Positions 1-9,820 of a DNA stretch of 64,000 bases are shown piece by piece (within the stretch, counting starts at the first letter, position 1; every line of letters begins with the position of its first letter). The position numbers and the translations under genes are program-made. This stretch comes from Bacteroidota bacterium (GTDB lineage Bacteria; Bacteroidota; Bacteroidia; 2-12-FULL-35-15): contig CANJPX010000006.1 in assembly GCA_947476185.1 (NCBI GenBank), positions 28,495-92,494 of the forward strand. The letters run 5' to 3'. The notes beneath the pieces are model-generated. The model did not search any database and was not told the origin of the DNA. It saw nothing but the letters and a program-made list of their open reading frames with translations.

Positions 1-1
1 T

Positions 2-1258
2 CCTGTATTATCCACTACAACTAATTATTATGTAGAGAATTCAGTTGCAGGTGCCTCGCAATATGTCGGACCTTTAAACAATGCAATCGGTGCTGGTGGC
101 TACTTTACCGGGGCAACCTACCATTATTTGAAATTTACTTCGAGTAGTGCATTTAAATTAATTTCAGTTTGGGTGAATGCAAGTACTACTGCAAATAGAA
201 CTATTCAACTGAGAAATAGTGCAGGTACAGTATTGCAATCGACGATAATAAATATTCCTGCTGGATCATCACGTATTACGTTGAATTTTAATGTTCCTGT
301 TGGAACAGATCTGCAACTTGGAGTAGCTGGAGCAAATAATTTATATAGAAATTCTGTCGGTGGAGCATATCCTTATAACTTGAGTGGGGTTGTTTCAATC
401 ACAGGGAACAGTGCTGCTAATCTTGCATATTATTATTATTTTTATGATTGGGAGATTGCTCAATCTTGTATCAGCAACAGAGTAATCGTTTCAGCAATTA
501 TTAATCCAACGGATCCTGTGAGCAATGTTATTTCTTCACCGGATTTTGAAATATGTGCTGGTGATGTTGCATTGTTTAATGCTGCAATTACAAATGGAGG
601 AGGAACTCCTTTTTATCAATGGCAAGTAAATGGAATAAATGCCGGACCAAACAGTAGCACTTTTTCTTCCACCTCTTTAAATAATGGAGATGTAATTACA
701 TGTACTGTGAATTCATCAAATGTATGCGCAATAAATAATCCTGCAGCATCCAATGTAATTAATTTAATTGTTCATCCTTTGCCTACAACGCCAGTAATTA
801 CTTTGGCAGGAACAGGTTTAAATTCAGATGCTTTGACCGGAAATCAATGGTACAGCAGCTCGGGGCTGATCGTTGGTGCTAATGGAATAAGTTATACTCC
901 TACAGTTGATGATGGATATTTTGTAATTGTTACCGATCTGAATGGATGCAGTTCCGACACTTCTAACGTGATCAATTTTATTAGTACAGGAATCGTTTCA
1001 TTTGATGATAAGAGTATTATTCATATGTATCCTAATCCTTGCGGAGAAGAATTATTTATCGATGTGATTTCAAGCAGTAATAAGGAACTTACGGTTGAAA
1101 TAGTTAATCCTTTAGGTGTTTTGATTTTTGCTGAAAAATTCACAGGAAATAAATTAAAGATCAATAGCGGCACTTTTGCAAATGGTATTTATTTTCTAAC
1201 TGTTAAGAATGAAAATGAATTTCATACAGAAAAATTTATTGTAAAAAGAAAAAGTTAG
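2..1258 (+). CDS. secreted protein with type IX sorting domain (5' partial)
   Basis: The reading frame is open from base 2, so the gene starts before the window; the TTG at 128 in the ORF track is not the real start. The visible part is a Ser/Thr/Asn-rich beta-sandwich region of the kind found in large Bacteroidota adhesins and surface proteins, followed by an Ig-like segment with a Cys pair (around 'EICAGDVALFNA' and 'VCAINN'). The last ~80 residues match the Por/type IX secretion C-terminal sorting domain: 'MYPNPCGEELFID', then 'GIYFLTV' and a basic end 'EKFIVKRKS'. The product is therefore probably exported by the T9SS and anchored or released at the cell surface. No catalytic domain is visible in the part present. 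It converges on the next gene, with only 8 bases between stop codons. Confidence 0.85.
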   Translation, partial: PVLSTTTNYYVENSVAGASQYVGPLNNAIGAGGYFTGATYHYLKFTSSSAFKLISVWVNASTTANRTIQLRNSAGTVLQSTIINIPAGSSRITLNFNVPVGTDLQLGVAGANNLYRNSVGGAYPYNLSGVVSITGNSAANLAYYYYFYDWEIAQSCISNRVIVSAIINPTDPVSNVISSPDFEICAGDVALFNAAITNGGGTPFYQWQVNGINAGPNSSTFSSTSLNNGDVITCTVNSSNVCAINNPAASNVINLIVHPLPTTPVITLAGTGLNSDALTGNQWYSSSGLIVGANGISYTPTVDDGYFVIVTDLNGCSSDTSNVINFISTGIVSFDDKSIIHMYPNPCGEELFIDVISSSNKELTVEIVNPLGVLIFAEKFTGNKLKINSGTFANGIYFLTVKNENEFHTEKFIVKRKS

Positions 1259-1264
1259 AAGTCG

Positions 1265-1287
1265 CTTTATTTTAATTTTGAATAAAG
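1265..1287. terminator. possible bidirectional AT-rich hairpin
   Basis: A perfect 7-bp inverted repeat, CTTTATT and AATAAAG, separated by 9 bases, lies at the convergent junction of the first two genes and overlaps the 3' end of the minus-strand gene. It could fold in both transcripts. The stem is AT-only apart from its outer pair, so it is weak and could be chance. Confidence 0.25.
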
Positions 1288-2469
1288 TAAAGAGCTGACT
1301 AGCATCATCAGAAGGCTAAATGCGATTAGACTTGTGTTATAGGATGGTATTCCATTCTTGCTCATCCAAATGGCGATGCCTTGTGAAAAAATTAAAAACT
1401 CGCTTGCAAGAAAGCCGATAAGAAATAAATAAATAACTATTCTGAATCGTTTTGAGCTATTAAAATAATCGTTTTCAATGCAAATAAAAACGATTGACAA
1501 AGTTATTACACCTATCAGAAATAAATGTAAATAGCCAATCATGAAATTTCTTATTTCATAGGATAGATTCGCGAAGTATGGAATCGATCCGATACATTGA
1601 AACAGGATTTTTGAAATCAAACAAACGATAATGATCTTTAAAATATTTTTACTGATGGGTTTTGTTTTATAACTCTTAGCATTAATTAGTGTAGAAAATA
1701 ATTTATATAGAAAAAAAAGAAAGATCACTTGCATACAGCTTCCAATTCCTGCCGCTGCATATAATACTCCTGAAGGCTTTGTCCATAAAAAGGATAAAAA
1801 TAATATCAGGAATGTTGAATAAAAAAGTGTTGCAAATACCTTTTTTAAAATACATGTATCGAATATTATTCCTTTTAATTCCATTGATCTCAATACAAAA
1901 GCAAGTATCGAAAATGTGAACCACCCATTGTATTGAAAGTGCAGGTAATAATAGATCGTATTAAAATATTGATTTGATCCGGTTCCGTATAACTTTATCA
2001 TTACAGGTAAGACAAAAGGGCCTACTGATGAAACAATCAAAAATAGAAGGGAAGCATTGGCAAACTTTTTTGTAAGTGTATGGATAGTTGAGTTGCCCTT
2101 AATATCCAAGTATATTGTGCGGGCAAACCAATAATATATTATTATATGAAGTGTAGAAAAGATTATTGAGAATAAAGCATAACCCTGTATGGGAAAAGAT
2201 ATCAGCATGCCTAAATTTACTATCTGAATTGAAATGAATTGTATTCTGTATTTTTTTGATGATTCGAGACTTCCTGTGGAGAAGAGATCAATATAAATTG
2301 CAAAAAGTGCAGAATACACCCATCCGAGAAATGCGATATGAGAGTGCGTATGCAAAATAAACTTGAAATTCAGATGAATGTCTATAAGGGCGAAGGATCG
2401 TAATATAACTCCCAGAATAGCAAGAATAATTAGATAAATATATGCTGTTCTGATATATAATTTATTCAT
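1267..2469 (-). CDS. polytopic membrane protein, heme-copper-oxidase-subunit-I-like
   Basis: A 400-residue, very hydrophobic protein with about ten to eleven predicted membrane segments. A His-containing motif, 'HTHSHIAFLGWV', is near residue 40, with further His in hydrophobic segments ('YYYLHFQYNGWF', 'GYLHLFLIGV'). This pattern resembles the subunit I-like/NnrS-like membrane proteins distantly related to heme-copper oxidases, but the full set of oxidase ligands cannot be shown by eye. It is a single gene, convergent with the T9SS gene and 127 bases from the next minus-strand gene. Function is unknown; heme binding is only a guess. Confidence 0.5.
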   Translation of the reverse strand: MNKLYIRTAYIYLIILAILGVILRSFALIDIHLNFKFILHTHSHIAFLGWVYSALFAIYIDLFSTGSLESSKKYRIQFISIQIVNLGMLISFPIQGYALFSIIFSTLHIIIYYWFARTIYLDIKGNSTIHTLTKKFANASLLFLIVSSVGPFVLPVMIKLYGTGSNQYFNTIYYYLHFQYNGWFTFSILAFVLRSMELKGIIFDTCILKKVFATLFYSTFLILFLSFLWTKPSGVLYAAAGIGSCMQVIFLFFLYKLFSTLINAKSYKTKPISKNILKIIIVCLISKILFQCIGSIPYFANLSYEIRNFMIGYLHLFLIGVITLSIVFICIENDYFNSSKRFRIVIYLFLIGFLASEFLIFSQGIAIWMSKNGIPSYNTSLIAFSLLMMLVSSLLYSKLK

Positions 2470-2596
2470 TTGTTAATGACGAATTTTATTCAAGGTAAAT
2501 TTAATAAAATACATCAGAATTCCGGAGATAAATGGAAGGAGCAATTTTAAAGCAATTTGGAAATTGTAATTGAAAATTTTAAATGAAATGGTTTTC

Positions 2597-3199
2597 TTAA
2601 TTATTCCATTTCTCTATTAAGTCGACAAATTCAGCCTCGATTGATAATCCTTTGTCTTGGGAATACCAGAGGTGTAGATTTTTCACAAATTCATCGTGGG
2701 GAACTGCAGGGTTGTTCGCTTTATATTCTTTAACCATTTTTTGTATTACAATTGGTCTCGGTCCCCATTCTCCGATTATTTCTTTTGAATTGGAATCGAT
2801 ACAAATTAATTTTGGTATTGACTTAGTTCCATTTGTCAAATGCAGATTCATTATTTCTTCGTTTTCATCACGAAGAATAATCTTTAAATTGATAAGCGGA
2901 TTTAACTCTGCGATTTTAGCGATTATTGGACCGTTTTGTGCACCATCTCCGCACCACGACTCCATGAGTAAGATCCAATCCCATTTAGCTGTCACATTTG
3001 CCAAAATGTTTTTGGTGTTTTCGCTATAAGAAAATGTTTTGTAAATTCTTTTTATTCTTTGAGCATTGATCTTTGTCGCTTCAATTCTCTCTGCACTCTC
3101 CTCTCCGGAACTTCTTCCGGATTCGGCAAGCATTGCTACTTTTGATTGGAACTCATGGAAGGAGAAAGGACTATTTAATTTATAGCGTGTTGATTCCAT
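2597..3199 (-). CDS. thioredoxin-family protein with WCGD motif
   Basis: A soluble protein with a thioredoxin-like fold around residues 80-170: beta strand 'WDWILLMESWCGDGAQN', where the usual WCxxC is reduced to WCGD (one Cys), and a cis-Pro-type segment 'TKSIPKLICID'. This matches the widespread Bacteroidota thioredoxin-like family that keeps a single active-site Cys, so disulfide reductase activity is doubtful. The ORF track begins at an upstream TTG (3247). The ATG at 3199 is a better start because the homologous part begins with 'MESTRYKLNSPFSFHEF'. Its partner is unknown. Confidence 0.65.
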   Translation of the reverse strand: MESTRYKLNSPFSFHEFQSKVAMLAESGRSSGEESAERIEATKINAQRIKRIYKTFSYSENTKNILANVTAKWDWILLMESWCGDGAQNGPIIAKIAELNPLINLKIILRDENEEIMNLHLTNGTKSIPKLICIDSNSKEIIGEWGPRPIVIQKMVKEYKANNPAVPHDEFVKNLHLWYSQDKGLSIEAEFVDLIEKWNN

Positions 3200-3280
3200 T
3201 TGTTTTTTTTGTTCTTTTATTTCTTTAAAATAAAAGTGTTTTATCAATGAGTAGACGGACGTATAATAGCCCTGGTATCC

Positions 3281-3814
3281 TTAAGCAGTTAGTGTGCTTT
3301 TAATTTTAGCTAACCGTTCTTTAAGAGCAACTTTGTTTTTTTCTCCAAGCTCCAAATCAATATCTAAAAATCTGAAATAGATCTTTTCTAATTCATCTTC
3401 ACTGAATTGAGTTCTTGCAATCTCAAATACCTCTTCATTTTCTACAGCGATATGGTCAATCAATGCGTTAACATAAAACTCTAATTTATCTTGCGCATTT
3501 GATAAACTATTATCTTTTGTAAGTTGTTCAATTTCACGAATAAGTTCTCTGAAATCTTCATGATTCTCAAACATTTCCTGAACAACACCGGACTCAAGCA
3601 ATTCATTCGCTTTTACCATTTCAGGGAACAATACTTCTTCTTCTTTATGGTGATGATACTTATCTGCATATTCTCTGAAAAAAGAAATAAGTTGAAATAC
3701 TTGCTCTGAATAAACTTCAGGCTTATCAATTATTTTTCTTAACTCTAATGCTGTATTCGTTGCATCAGTTATTATATCATGTTCATCAAAAAGTAATTTA
3801 ATCGGGTCGTTCAT
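3281..3814 (-). CDS. hemerythrin-like protein
   Basis: A 177-residue, mostly helical protein with the hemerythrin/HHE ligand pattern: 'FDEHD' in helix 1, 'KYHHHKEEEVLFPEM' in helix 2, 'FENHEDF' in helix 3 and 'IDHIAVENEEVF' in helix 4. These would bind a di-iron centre that reacts with O2 or NO. It lies 7 bases from the stop of korB in the same orientation and is probably the last gene of the kor operon. That position suggests protection of an oxygen-sensitive ferredoxin oxidoreductase (inference). A second hemerythrin of nearly the same size lies at 28007-28534 beside nifJ. Confidence 0.85.
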   Translation of the reverse strand: MNDPIKLLFDEHDIITDATNTALELRKIIDKPEVYSEQVFQLISFFREYADKYHHHKEEEVLFPEMVKANELLESGVVQEMFENHEDFRELIREIEQLTKDNSLSNAQDKLEFYVNALIDHIAVENEEVFEIARTQFSEDELEKIYFRFLDIDLELGEKNKVALKERLAKIKSTLTA

Positions 3815-3821
3815 TTTCGTT

Positions 3822-4850
3822 TTAGTTTATTGTCCAGGTTTTCTCACCTGATAAAATTTTATTTAATGATATTTTGCCTTTTTTAGCAGTTACAGTATCA
3901 ATCTGGGCTACTAAATTTTCATCGTATACAGGACGTTCATTTGCGTAAATAATTCCAAAAGGACGCGGAAAATGAACGTCATTGAAAGTAGTATCGAAGA
4001 AACGTGAAAGAATATTAGCTTTCGTTTTATCCTTCTCATCGTGTATCCAAAGATCATTTGGTGAAATTTTGCTTTCGCTGATATTCACAATGATAGGAGT
4101 GATTCCTTCAAACTTGATCCCTTTTTCATCATTACTTCCAAAAACCAAAGGCTTATTATGTTCCAATAAAATAGCTTCTTCTTTTTTTGTTTCCTTATCG
4201 GAAAATGCAAAAAATGCAGTATCGTTAAATACCGGACAGTTCTGATACACTTCAACAAACGAAGTTCCTTTGTGAGCATGAGCACGTTTTAAAACGGCTT
4301 GCATGTGTTTAGGATCACGGTCAAGTGTGCGAGCTACAAAACTAGCTTTTGCTCCCAATGCTAATTCAGAAGGATTAAATGGTTCTTCGATGGAACCATA
4401 AGGGCTGGATTTTGTAACTTTTCCTCTTTCAGAAGTTGGGGAATATTGTCCTTTTGTTAAGCTATAGATCTGATTATTAAAAACTAAATAATTTACATCG
4501 AAATTTTTTCGCATCAAGTGGATGAAATGGTTCCCTCCGATTGAAAGCGCATCGCCATCACCGGAAACGATCCAAACACTTAGAGCTGGATTTGCAGCTT
4601 TTACGCCAGAGGCAATTGCTGCCGCTCTTCCATGGATGCTATGCATTCCATAAGTATCCATATAATAAGTGAACCGTGATGAACATCCGATACCTGAAAT
4701 AAACGCAAAATTTTCTTTCGGAATACCAAGATCAGGAAATACCGTTTGAACTTGCTTTAAAATAGAATAGTCTCCACATCCCGGGCACCATTTTACTTCC
4801 ATTTCGGAAGCGTAGTCTTTGGAGGTTAATTTAATTTCTGCTGTTTCCAT
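3822..4850 (-). CDS. korB: 2-oxoacid:ferredoxin oxidoreductase beta subunit
   Basis: The thiamine-diphosphate-binding beta subunit of a two-subunit 2-oxoglutarate-type ferredoxin oxidoreductase (342 residues, normal for the family). Visible motifs are the iron-sulfur/TPP entry 'WCPGCGDYSIL', 'GIGCSSRFTYYM', 'HGRAAAIASGVKAANP' and the Mg-TPP motif 'GDGDALSIGGNHFIHLMRK'. With the gamma-alpha fusion upstream it would oxidatively decarboxylate a 2-oxoacid, most likely 2-oxoglutarate, to the acyl-CoA and reduce ferredoxin in the cytoplasm. It sits 38 bases after korA. Confidence 0.92.
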   Translation of the reverse strand: METAEIKLTSKDYASEMEVKWCPGCGDYSILKQVQTVFPDLGIPKENFAFISGIGCSSRFTYYMDTYGMHSIHGRAAAIASGVKAANPALSVWIVSGDGDALSIGGNHFIHLMRKNFDVNYLVFNNQIYSLTKGQYSPTSERGKVTKSSPYGSIEEPFNPSELALGAKASFVARTLDRDPKHMQAVLKRAHAHKGTSFVEVYQNCPVFNDTAFFAFSDKETKKEEAILLEHNKPLVFGSNDEKGIKFEGITPIIVNISESKISPNDLWIHDEKDKTKANILSRFFDTTFNDVHFPRPFGIIYANERPVYDENLVAQIDTVTAKKGKISLNKILSGEKTWTIN

Positions 4851-4888
4851 TATATTTATTTTTATGGCTACTGATTGTTAATCGCAAC

Positions 4889-6760
4889 CTATAATAGTTC
4901 TTTAATTTTTGCTTTTAATTCGGGCGTTGTAAACGGCAGTCCCTGAACTTTTGAAAATCCAATCGCAGGTACTAAATATTTTGCTCTGATTAATTGCAAT
5001 AGTTGTCCGCAATTCATTTCAGGGATCAAAACTTTTTCATATCCTTTTAATAGGTCACCCAAATTTTTCGGAAATGGATTGATGTATTTCAAATGAATGT
5101 GTGCAACATCGTTCCCGTCTGCAATTAATTCACGAACGGCCGTTTTAATTGACCCTGCTGTTGAGCCCCAACCTAGAACGAGGACTTTTGCCTTTTCTTT
5201 ACCGCTATCCGGTTTTGCCAGTGGAATATGATCTGCAATTTTTTCAATTTTTGCAGCTCTTAATTTTGTCATTGTTTCATGATTCTTTGGATCATATGAA
5301 ACATTTCCTGTTTCATTTTGTTTTTCCAATCCTCCGATACGATGCTCTAAACCTTTTGTTCCTGGCTTGATCCAAGGACGAACCAAAAGCTCATTTCTTT
5401 TATAAGGTAAAAGAACATCATTATCTGAATTTACTTTATCAAGAAACTTTACTGATATTTTTGCAAGTTTATCTTCTGTTGGAAATAGCCATGGCTCTGA
5501 GCCATTTGCAATATAACCATCTGTCAATAAGATCACCGGAGTCATGTGTTCAACCGAAATTCTGCATGCTTCATAAGCCATTTCGAAACAGTCTGATGGA
5601 GAGGATGCAGCGATCACAGGAATAGGAGCTTCACCATGCCGTCCATGTAAAGCCATTAGCAGATCGGATTGTTCTGTTTTTGTTGGTAATCCTGTGCTGG
5701 GACCGCCTCGTTGAACATTTACTACAACTAATGGAATTTCCAACATTGTAGCCAAACCAAGAGCTTCAGTTTTTAAAGCCATTCCGGGACCGGATGTGGT
5801 TGTTACAGCAAGATTTCCTGCATATGACGCTCCGATAGCGGAACAGATCCCTGCGATCTCATCTTCTGCCTGTAAGGTTTTTACGCCGTTTGCCTTGTAT
5901 TTTGAAAGCTCGTGCAAAATATCAGTTGCAGGAGTGATAGGGTAGGAACCTAAAAATAATGGTAATCCGGATTTTTCTGCAGCAGCAATTAATCCAATGG
6001 CTGTAGCATGATTTCCTGTTATACTTCTATATTCTCCCGCCGGCAGTTTCGCCGCACTAACTTTAAATTGTGTATTGAAAATTTCAGTGTTTTCGCCGTA
6101 GATCCAACCTGCTCTTAATGTTTTTTCATTTGCAAGTGCGACTTCAGGTTTTTTGACGAATTTTTCTTCGATAAATTTCAGCGTATGATCCAATGGTTTA
6201 TCAAACATCCAGAATAGAACACCAAGAACAAACATGTTTTTAGAGCGTTCAATATCTTTTGTACCCAATCCGGAATCTGCAAGAGCTTCTTTTGTAAGTC
6301 TCGTTACATCAACTTGTAAAACAGTGTAATTGCTTAACGTGTCATCTTCCAGCGGATTAATTCCATCATGATATTGTGCTAAACCAAGATTTTTTTTGTC
6401 AAATCCTGCAGTATTTGCAATGATGAAGCCTCCCTTTTTTAAACGTGGAAGATCTACCTTCAAAGCTGCAGCATTCATGGCTACAAGAACATCATATTCG
6501 TCTCCGGAAGTAAATATTTCTTTGCTTCCAAAATGAACCTGGAATCCGGAAACCCCTGCAACAGTGCCTATCGGGGCACGTATTTCAGAAGGATAATCAG
6601 GGAAGGTACTGATATCATTTCCTAAAAAGGCCGCAGTATCAGAAAACTGCATTCCTGTTAATTGCATGCCATCACCTGAATCTCCGGAAAAACGTACAAC
6701 AACACTCTCCGACTCTAAAACTGTAGTTTTTTGAGGCGGAATACTTTTTAATGTATTCAT
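4889..6760 (-). CDS. korA: 2-oxoacid:acceptor oxidoreductase gamma-alpha fusion
   Basis: A 623-residue fusion with the gamma domain first ('[18 protein letters not shown]', about residues 20-210) followed by the alpha pyrimidine-binding domain ('[15 protein letters not shown]', '[19 protein letters not shown]', '[18 protein letters not shown]', about 245-620). This is the two-gene KorAB layout common in Bacteroidota and Actinobacteria. Its partner is korB just downstream and its probable electron acceptor is the ferredoxin encoded just upstream. The three genes (ferredoxin, korA, korB) are spaced by 16 and 38 bases and form an operon that is divergent from the nuo genes. Confidence 0.93.
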   Translation of the reverse strand: MNTLKSIPPQKTTVLESESVVVRFSGDSGDGMQLTGMQFSDTAAFLGNDISTFPDYPSEIRAPIGTVAGVSGFQVHFGSKEIFTSGDEYDVLVAMNAAALKVDLPRLKKGGFIIANTAGFDKKNLGLAQYHDGINPLEDDTLSNYTVLQVDVTRLTKEALADSGLGTKDIERSKNMFVLGVLFWMFDKPLDHTLKFIEEKFVKKPEVALANEKTLRAGWIYGENTEIFNTQFKVSAAKLPAGEYRSITGNHATAIGLIAAAEKSGLPLFLGSYPITPATDILHELSKYKANGVKTLQAEDEIAGICSAIGASYAGNLAVTTTSGPGMALKTEALGLATMLEIPLVVVNVQRGGPSTGLPTKTEQSDLLMALHGRHGEAPIPVIAASSPSDCFEMAYEACRISVEHMTPVILLTDGYIANGSEPWLFPTEDKLAKISVKFLDKVNSDNDVLLPYKRNELLVRPWIKPGTKGLEHRIGGLEKQNETGNVSYDPKNHETMTKLRAAKIEKIADHIPLAKPDSGKEKAKVLVLGWGSTAGSIKTAVRELIADGNDVAHIHLKYINPFPKNLGDLLKGYEKVLIPEMNCGQLLQLIRAKYLVPAIGFSKVQGLPFTTPELKAKIKELL

Positions 6761-6776
6761 TTAGTTATGAATTTTT

Positions 6777-7124
6777 TTAAGGATGCAAAGAAGTTTTTTT
6801 AGCGAGTAGATCCTCATTTGATTCCACATTGTCAGGGTCTGGTACACAGCAGTCTACAGGACAAACGGAGGCACATTGCGGCTCATCATGAAATCCAACA
6901 CATTCGGTGCATTTATCCGGTACTATATAATAGAAATCATTAGATATTGCAGCGTGTTCAGTGTCTGCATCCGCAGTTATTCCGCTTTTTGAGGTAAAAC
7001 TACCTGTAATTTCAGTTTTGTCAGAGAATCTCCATTCTCCGCCATTTTCGTAAATCGCGCCATTAGGGCATTCTGGTTCGCAGGCTCCGCAATTTATACA
7101 TTCGTCGGTTATTTTAATTGCCAT
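6777..7124 (-). CDS. 2x[4Fe-4S] ferredoxin
   Basis: A 115-residue ferredoxin. The N-terminal cluster motif is '[18 protein letters not shown]'. The second is interrupted by a longer insert: '[20 protein letters not shown]' has the spacing of the Allochromatium-type 2[4Fe-4S] ferredoxins, with an acidic C-terminal tail. It is the first gene of the kor operon and so is probably the direct electron acceptor of KorAB. Its promoter region is shared divergently with nuoA. With no NuoEFG encoded, this or another ferredoxin is a candidate donor to complex I (inference). Confidence 0.9.
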   Translation of the reverse strand: MAIKITDECINCGACEPECPNGAIYENGGEWRFSDKTEITGSFTSKSGITADADTEHAAISNDFYYIVPDKCTECVGFHDEPQCASVCPVDCCVPDPDNVESNEDLLAKKTSLHP

Positions 7125-7218
7125 AGTGATTTTTTTTTATAATTTTATGTCGTAAAGGAATAGTAATTTAATTTTATATTCAATGATAGAAGTCATATTT
7201 TATTTACATCTCCGTAGA

Positions 7219-7226
7219 TACTTTTG
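7219..7226 (+). promoter_or_regulatory. possible Bacteroidota -7 element upstream of nuoA
   Basis: TACTTTTG matches the TAnnTTTG -7 consensus of Bacteroidota housekeeping promoters. It would put the transcript start just before the ATG at 7245. No clear -33 TTTG is found at the expected distance, so support is weak. Confidence 0.22.
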
Positions 7227-7244
7227 GCTCTAATAATAAACTGT

Positions 7245-7595
7245 ATGGGTTCAGCCTCTTTAATACTTTTACTTATTTGCGGAGTTGCTTTTGCCGCGGG
7301 CGGTATCCTCCTATCAAAGGCACTAGCAAAAACTTCTACTAATCCCCAAAAAGGAGAAACATACGAGTGTGGTATTCCTACTTCGGGAACATCTTTTATT
7401 CAATTTAATGTTGGTTATTATTTATTTGCACTTGTATTTCTTGTGTTCGATGTGGAACTTGTTTTTATGTATCCATGGGCTGTTGTAGTTAAGGAAATTG
7501 GGATGCCTGCATTTGTTGAAATATTAGTGTTCATGTTTATTTTATTCATGGGCTTGTTGTATGCTTGGAAGAAGGGAGCGCTAAAATGGGTTTAA
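7245..7595 (+). CDS. nuoA: NADH-quinone oxidoreductase subunit A
   Basis: A small membrane subunit of complex I with three predicted membrane helices. The family signatures are '[20 protein letters not shown]' and '[14 protein letters not shown]' with the conserved acidic residues. The ORF track uses a TTG at 7224, but the ATG at 7245 gives a normal 116-residue length and directly precedes the first membrane helix, so it is preferred; the upstream TTG cannot be excluded. It is the first gene of the nuo operon and overlaps nuoB by 10 bases. Confidence 0.9.
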   Translation: MGSASLILLLICGVAFAAGGILLSKALAKTSTNPQKGETYECGIPTSGTSFIQFNVGYYLFALVFLVFDVELVFMYPWAVVVKEIGMPAFVEILVFMFILFMGLLYAWKKGALKWV

Positions 7596-8113
7596 AGGAT
7601 AAGCTTGAATTTCCGGGTCAAGTTCACGAAACTCCTGATGGAGGATTTATGATCACTAAACTCGATGATGTAATAAATTGGGCACGTTCTAATTCTATGT
7701 GGCCTTTGGCATTTGGAACTAGTTGTTGTGCGATCGAAATGATGCATACAGTTAATGCTAAATACGATTGGTCTCGTTTTGGATTTGAGGTAATGCGTGC
7801 TACACCGCGTCAAGCAGATCTGATAATTGTTTCAGGAACCATTGTAATGAAAATGGCACCGGTACTTAAGCGATTATATGATCAAATGCCCGAACCAAGA
7901 TATGTTATTGCAATGGGCGCATGTACCATATCAGGTGGTCCATTCTTTTACAATACTTATTCCGTTGTGAAAGGAATTGATCATATTATTCCTGTTGATG
8001 TTTTTGTACCCGGCTGTCCTCCACGTCCGGAGGCTCTTTTACATTCAATGATCGCGTTACAGGAAAAAATTAAGAATGATGCCTATTTCAGAAAACAAGT
8101 AGATAAAAAATAA
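7586..8113 (+). CDS. nuoB: NADH-quinone oxidoreductase subunit B
   Basis: The peripheral-arm subunit that carries terminal cluster N2. Ligand motifs are present: '[11 protein letters not shown]' (paired Cys), '[11 protein letters not shown]' and '[15 protein letters not shown]'. The start is the ATG at 7586, preceded by an AGGGAG ribosome-binding sequence and overlapping the end of nuoA; the TTG at 7565 in the ORF track would add seven unconserved residues. At about 175 residues it has normal length. It passes electrons to quinone at the interface with NuoD and NuoH. Confidence 0.95.
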   Translation: MGLKDKLEFPGQVHETPDGGFMITKLDDVINWARSNSMWPLAFGTSCCAIEMMHTVNAKYDWSRFGFEVMRATPRQADLIIVSGTIVMKMAPVLKRLYDQMPEPRYVIAMGACTISGGPFFYNTYSVVKGIDHIIPVDVFVPGCPPRPEALLHSMIALQEKIKNDAYFRKQVDKK

Positions 8114-8146
8114 TTGAAAGTAGTGTGTGAAATACACAAATTAAAG

Positions 8147-8602
8147 ATGACCAACGAAGAACTAAAAAATAGCTTTGCACAAATATTTCCAGCAGTCACT
8201 TTTGATGAAACTGGAGAATTTTTGACAGCTTTCATTCCTTCTGAAGCATTACTTCCGGTGATGAAAGAACTTCGTTCAAAAAAAGAACTTTATTTTGATT
8301 ATCTTTTTTGCTTAACATGTGTGGATTGGAAAGACCATTTGATGATGGTATATTTTCTAAATTCGAAAACCCACAATCATACAATTGTTGTAAAAGCAAA
8401 AATTACTGATACCATAAATCCGAAAATTGAATCTGTGTATGATATTTGGAAAACTGCCGAATTGAATGAAGATGAAATATTCGATCTTTTTGGAGTGAAT
8501 TTTTTAAATCATCCAAACTTGCGAAGAATCTTTTTAGAAGATGATTGGGTTGGATATCCATTGCGAAAAAATTATGTTGACGAACACATGATAGAATTAT
8601 AG
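8147..8602 (+). CDS. nuoC: NADH-quinone oxidoreductase subunit C
   Basis: A 151-residue, 30-kDa-subunit-family protein with the signature 'LNEDEIFDLFGVNFLNHP' followed by 'LRRIFLEDDWVGYPLRK'. The ATG at 8147 ('MTNEELKNSF') is the preferred start; the ORF track starts at a TTG at 8114, directly after the nuoB stop, which remains possible. NuoC is separate from NuoD here, unlike the NuoCD fusion found in Bacteroides. The nuoD ATG follows the nuoC stop with no gap, suggesting translational coupling. Confidence 0.93.
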   Translation: MTNEELKNSFAQIFPAVTFDETGEFLTAFIPSEALLPVMKELRSKKELYFDYLFCLTCVDWKDHLMMVYFLNSKTHNHTIVVKAKITDTINPKIESVYDIWKTAELNEDEIFDLFGVNFLNHPNLRRIFLEDDWVGYPLRKNYVDEHMIEL

Positions 8603-9724
8603 ATGTTACTAGGAGAAGAAGATCATTTCAACGAAGAAGGCGAATTTGTCATAAACATAGGGCCTCAGCATCCGTCAACACATGGTGTGTTGCGTTTGAA
8701 GGTGTGGCTTGATGGTGAAACAATTAAAAAAGTGGAACCGCATCTTGGTTACATCCATCGTTCCATTGAAAAAATGAGCGAAAGTTTTTCCTATCGTCAA
8801 TTTGGATATATAACTAGCCGGATGGATTATTTGTCGGCACACATGAATAATCAAGCATGTGCTTTAGTAGTTGAAAAAGCTTTACAAGTGGAGGTTCCTG
8901 CACGAGCACAAGTTATCAGGATTATTTTATGTGAGTTATCACGCCTTAGTTCTCATCTTTTATGGTTTGCTTCTGCCGGTCTTGATCTTGGTGGAGTGAC
9001 ACCTTTCTTTTATGCATTCCGCGAACGTGAAGCGATCAACAGCATTATGGAAGAAACTTGCGGAGCAAGGCTTACGCAAAACTTCATGGTTCCGGGTGGA
9101 ATTATTACTGACCTTCAACCCGATTTTCAAAAACGTATTAAGGAAGTGCTAAAACAATTCAAAGATAATTACCACGAGTATAATGAAATATTGATCGGCA
9201 ATGTTATTTTCCAAAATCGTATGAAGGATGTTGGAGTTTTGACAAGAGAAGATGCAATTGCCTTGGGTTGTACCGGTCCGGTAGCAAGAGCTTCAGGATT
9301 AAGCTGTGACATCCGGAAACATTATCCTTATGATGGGTATGAAAAAATTCAATTTGATGAAGTGATTTTAACAGGTGGCGACAGTTGGGCAAGATGTGAG
9401 GTGCGTATGGCTGAAATGTTACAATCGGTGCATATTATAGAGCAACTAATCGACAATATTCCCGAAGGCGATATTGTAGCTAAAACAAAAAATGTAATAA
9501 AATTACCGAAAGGCGAATTTTATCAACGTGTTGAAACAGCCCGTGGTGAATTAGGTGTTTATATTGTAAGTGATGGTGGTTCAACCCCCTATCGTTGCAA
9601 ATATCGTTCACCAAATTTTTCTAACTTAATGGCTATACCACATATTTCAAAAGGACATAAAATAGGTGATCTGATAGCGATCATGGCTACCATCGATTTG
9701 ATCATTCCTGATATTGACAGATAA
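8603..9724 (+). CDS. nuoD: NADH-quinone oxidoreductase subunit D
   Basis: The 49-kDa subunit of complex I (373 residues), which forms the quinone-reduction pocket with NuoB. Motifs are the N-terminal 'INIGPQHPSTHGVLRL' with the quinone-contacting His, 'PHLGYIHRSIEKM', 'ELSRLSSHLLWFA' and the C-terminal 'MATIDLIIPDIDR'. Like other true complex I subunits it lacks the Ni-binding Cys pairs of the related hydrogenases. It starts directly after the nuoC stop. Confidence 0.96.
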   Translation: MLLGEEDHFNEEGEFVINIGPQHPSTHGVLRLKVWLDGETIKKVEPHLGYIHRSIEKMSESFSYRQFGYITSRMDYLSAHMNNQACALVVEKALQVEVPARAQVIRIILCELSRLSSHLLWFASAGLDLGGVTPFFYAFREREAINSIMEETCGARLTQNFMVPGGIITDLQPDFQKRIKEVLKQFKDNYHEYNEILIGNVIFQNRMKDVGVLTREDAIALGCTGPVARASGLSCDIRKHYPYDGYEKIQFDEVILTGGDSWARCEVRMAEMLQSVHIIEQLIDNIPEGDIVAKTKNVIKLPKGEFYQRVETARGELGVYIVSDGGSTPYRCKYRSPNFSNLMAIPHISKGHKIGDLIAIMATIDLIIPDIDR

Positions 9725-9820
9725 AATAGGAAATAGTAAAAAGTAAACAGGGAATAGAATTTATATAAATAAAAATTGAAGACACTATTATCATATAGCT
9801 TTTCGTCACTTGCAACACAC

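Noticed and set aside
1703-1924. 73-residue minus-strand ORF inside the membrane protein gene
   Set aside because: Lies wholly inside a longer, membrane-protein-like ORF on the same strand in another frame.
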